Assembly: GCA_934096105.1 (NCBI GenBank)
Contig: CAKOLH010000021.1
Location: 1-15,869 of the forward strand
Length of the DNA: 15,869 bases
Direction of reading: 5' to 3'
From: an uncultured Bacilli bacterium
GTDB lineage: Bacteria > Bacillota_I > Bacilli_A > RF39 > UBA660
Shown here in pieces: positions 14,916-15,869 of the stretch; the first letter of the stretch is position 1; the number at the start of each line of letters is the position of its first letter. The notes beneath the pieces are model-generated. The model did no database searches. It was not told the origin of the DNA and saw nothing but the letters and a program-made list of their open reading frames with translations. A program made the translations under genes and the position numbers.

Positions 14916-15806
14916 ATGAATAATGTAATTGTTAAAAATGATGTGAAAATAGAAGATATGATATATGAAATTAGAGGAAAACAAGTAATGTTAGATTCTG
15001 ACTTGGCAAGATTATATGGTTGTAAAAACGGAACCAAATCGCTTAATTTGGCGGTTAAAAGACATATAAATAGATTTCCAGAAAGATTTATGTTTCAATT
15101 AACAAAAGAAGAATATTCTTCTATTTATTCAAGGTTTCAATTTGAAACCTTGAATAAAAACAATCAAAAACAAGGACTTAATATTAAATATTTACCTTAT
15201 GTATTTACTGAACAAGGAGTAGCAATGTTAAGTGCTATATTAAAAACTGATGTTGCAGAAGAAATAAGTATAAAAATTATGGATGCCTTTGTAGCAATGA
15301 AAAAGATAATAAATACTTCACTAATAGAACAGAAGTATTTCAATGAATTAACTATAAAAAATACAGAAGATATAAAATTATTACAAGAGTCTTTTAATAA
15401 GTTAAATACGAAAGAAAGTAATAATCATATTTTTTATGAAGGACAAATATATGATGCTTATAATCTGCTTATAAAAACATTATCTAAGAGTAAAAAAGAA
15501 ATAATAATTATTGATAATTATGCAGGAAGAGAACTATTTAATATTATTAAAGATATTGATGTTAAGGTAAAAATATATACTGAAAATATAGATAATACAG
15601 CAAAAGAAAAATATGAAAAACAATATAATAATTTAGAAATAATAAATACTGATATATTTCATGACAGATTTATTATAATAGATAATAAAGTGTTATATCA
15701 CTCTGGAGCATCATTTAAGGATTTAGGTAAGAAATGTTTTGCAATAACCAAAATAGATGATACTAAAATAATAAAAGATTTATTAGAAAGACTAAAAACA
15801 ATATAA
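14916..15806 (+). CDS. ORF6N-domain protein with C-terminal PLD-like domain, unit 2
   Basis: A 296-residue paralogue of the previous gene, with the same ribosome site and first 30 codons. The ORF6N core differs: ARLYGCKNGTKSLNLAVKR (31-49), RFPERFMFQLTKEEY (53-67), SRFQFETL (72-79), then IKYLPYVFTEQGVAML (90-105), the more common form in this family. The linker at 130-168 is divergent. The C-terminal half (170-296) is almost the same as in unit 1, including HDRFIIID (249-256; Lys of the PLD motif again Arg) and YHSGASFKDLGKK (261-273). Shared ends with a variable DNA-binding core suggest that the two proteins bind different sites and use the same output domain. A 35-base perfect palindrome sits in codons 70-81. 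It starts about 160 bases after unit 1, so it may be co-transcribed or self-controlled through P3. Confidence 0.88.
   Translation: MNNVIVKNDVKIEDMIYEIRGKQVMLDSDLARLYGCKNGTKSLNLAVKRHINRFPERFMFQLTKEEYSSIYSRFQFETLNKNNQKQGLNIKYLPYVFTEQGVAMLSAILKTDVAEEISIKIMDAFVAMKKIINTSLIEQKYFNELTIKNTEDIKLLQESFNKLNTKESNNHIFYEGQIYDAYNLLIKTLSKSKKEIIIIDNYAGRELFNIIKDIDVKVKIYTENIDNTAKEKYEKQYNNLEIINTDIFHDRFIIIDNKVLYHSGASFKDLGKKCFAITKIDDTKIIKDLLERLKTI
15124..15158. repeat. Perfect 35-base palindrome P4 inside ORF6N gene 2
   Basis: Arms TTTATTCAAGGTTTCAA (15124-15140) and TTGAAACCTTGAATAAA (15142-15158) flank one central T. It is coding (I-Y-S-R-F-Q-F-E-T-L-N-K). The Arg codon in the arm is AGG, whereas the other Arg codons of this gene are AGA. 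Position and one-base centre match P2 of gene 1 although the sequence is unrelated. Confidence 0.95.
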
Positions 15807-15869
15807 ATAACTGTCTTAAAACAAAATATATAGTTACTGCTTATATATAATAGATATGGTTGATATATT

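Larger units (their letters stand above)
13891..15869 (+). repeat. Tandem ORF6N units with mosaic identity; third unit likely beyond the edge
   Basis: Bases 13891-13997 and 14901-15007 (ribosome site and first 30 codons) differ at only 2 of 107 positions. Bases 14368-14505 and 15420-15557 appear identical over 138 bases. The parts between are diverged. The spacer after unit 1 (14755-14816) is repeated with few changes after unit 2 (15807-15869), up to the window edge. The pattern suggests duplication followed by gene conversion or replacement of the ORF6N core. Confidence 0.9.

Noticed and set aside
13682..15158. CRISPR array or transposon ends
   Set aside because: The palindromes are few, unevenly spaced and partly coding. 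There are no regular spacers, no transposase and no target-site duplications visible.
1..15869. TGA reassigned to Trp
   Set aside because: None of the complete long genes ends in TGA, but Trp is encoded by TGG throughout and all proteins are full length under the standard code. The sample of stop codons is too small. The leader-ORF argument holds either way, because the nine-G frame meets TAA before the hairpin even if TGA is read through.

Overview
The window is very AT-rich DNA with Gram-positive style signals: AGGAGG ribosome binding sites, TTGACA/TATAAT promoters with 17-base spacers, U-tailed terminators, and TGG for Trp with the standard code. The mix of genes fits an uncultured, low-GC Bacillota/Mollicutes-related lineage of the gut type. 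It includes secG-rnr, an archaeal/eukaryote-type short prolyl-tRNA synthetase and CapA-like phosphatases. The lineage is an inference; no rRNA or tRNA is present to fix it.

Left part (1-7500, all minus strand). A promoter at 7468-7496 starts a tightly packed run: secG, rnr (RNase R), a second RNB-family nuclease that looks more like RNase II, and two tandem CapA-like surface phosphatase paralogues. The last three junctions are overlapping or nearly touching. Downstream of this run, a separate strong promoter (499-527) drives a short leader ORF. The ORF contains a run of nine G (C on the + strand) and is followed by a strong terminator-like hairpin and then by a truncated gene for an exported protein that runs off the left edge. 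Only one of the three reading frames set by the G-run length is open through the hairpin. This suggests a phase-variable translational attenuator.

Middle (7500-13600, minus strand). Single-gene units follow, each with its own promoter and mostly its own terminator: a 7-TM hybrid-histidine-kinase-like protein that has lost its phosphorylation residues; an acyl-CoA synthetase-like adenylating enzyme; an unrecognised protein with 34-residue repeats; and proS. Terminators and promoters are packed so tightly that one promoter -35 box lies inside the preceding terminator.

Right part (13600-15869). After a 304-base divergent intergenic region with two hairpins, the strand switches. Two tandem paralogues encode an N-terminal ORF6N DNA-binding domain joined to a C-terminal PLD-like domain. 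They are mosaics: nearly identical first 30 codons and C-terminal half, divergent ORF6N core. The most striking signal of the window is here. Each gene carries a perfect long palindrome (27 and 35 bases) at the homologous position inside its ORF6N coding region. The palindrome of gene 1 is repeated base for base as duplex over the start of transcription/leader of gene 2, and in damaged form in the leader of gene 1. The window ends inside a copy of the inter-unit spacer, so a third unit probably follows.
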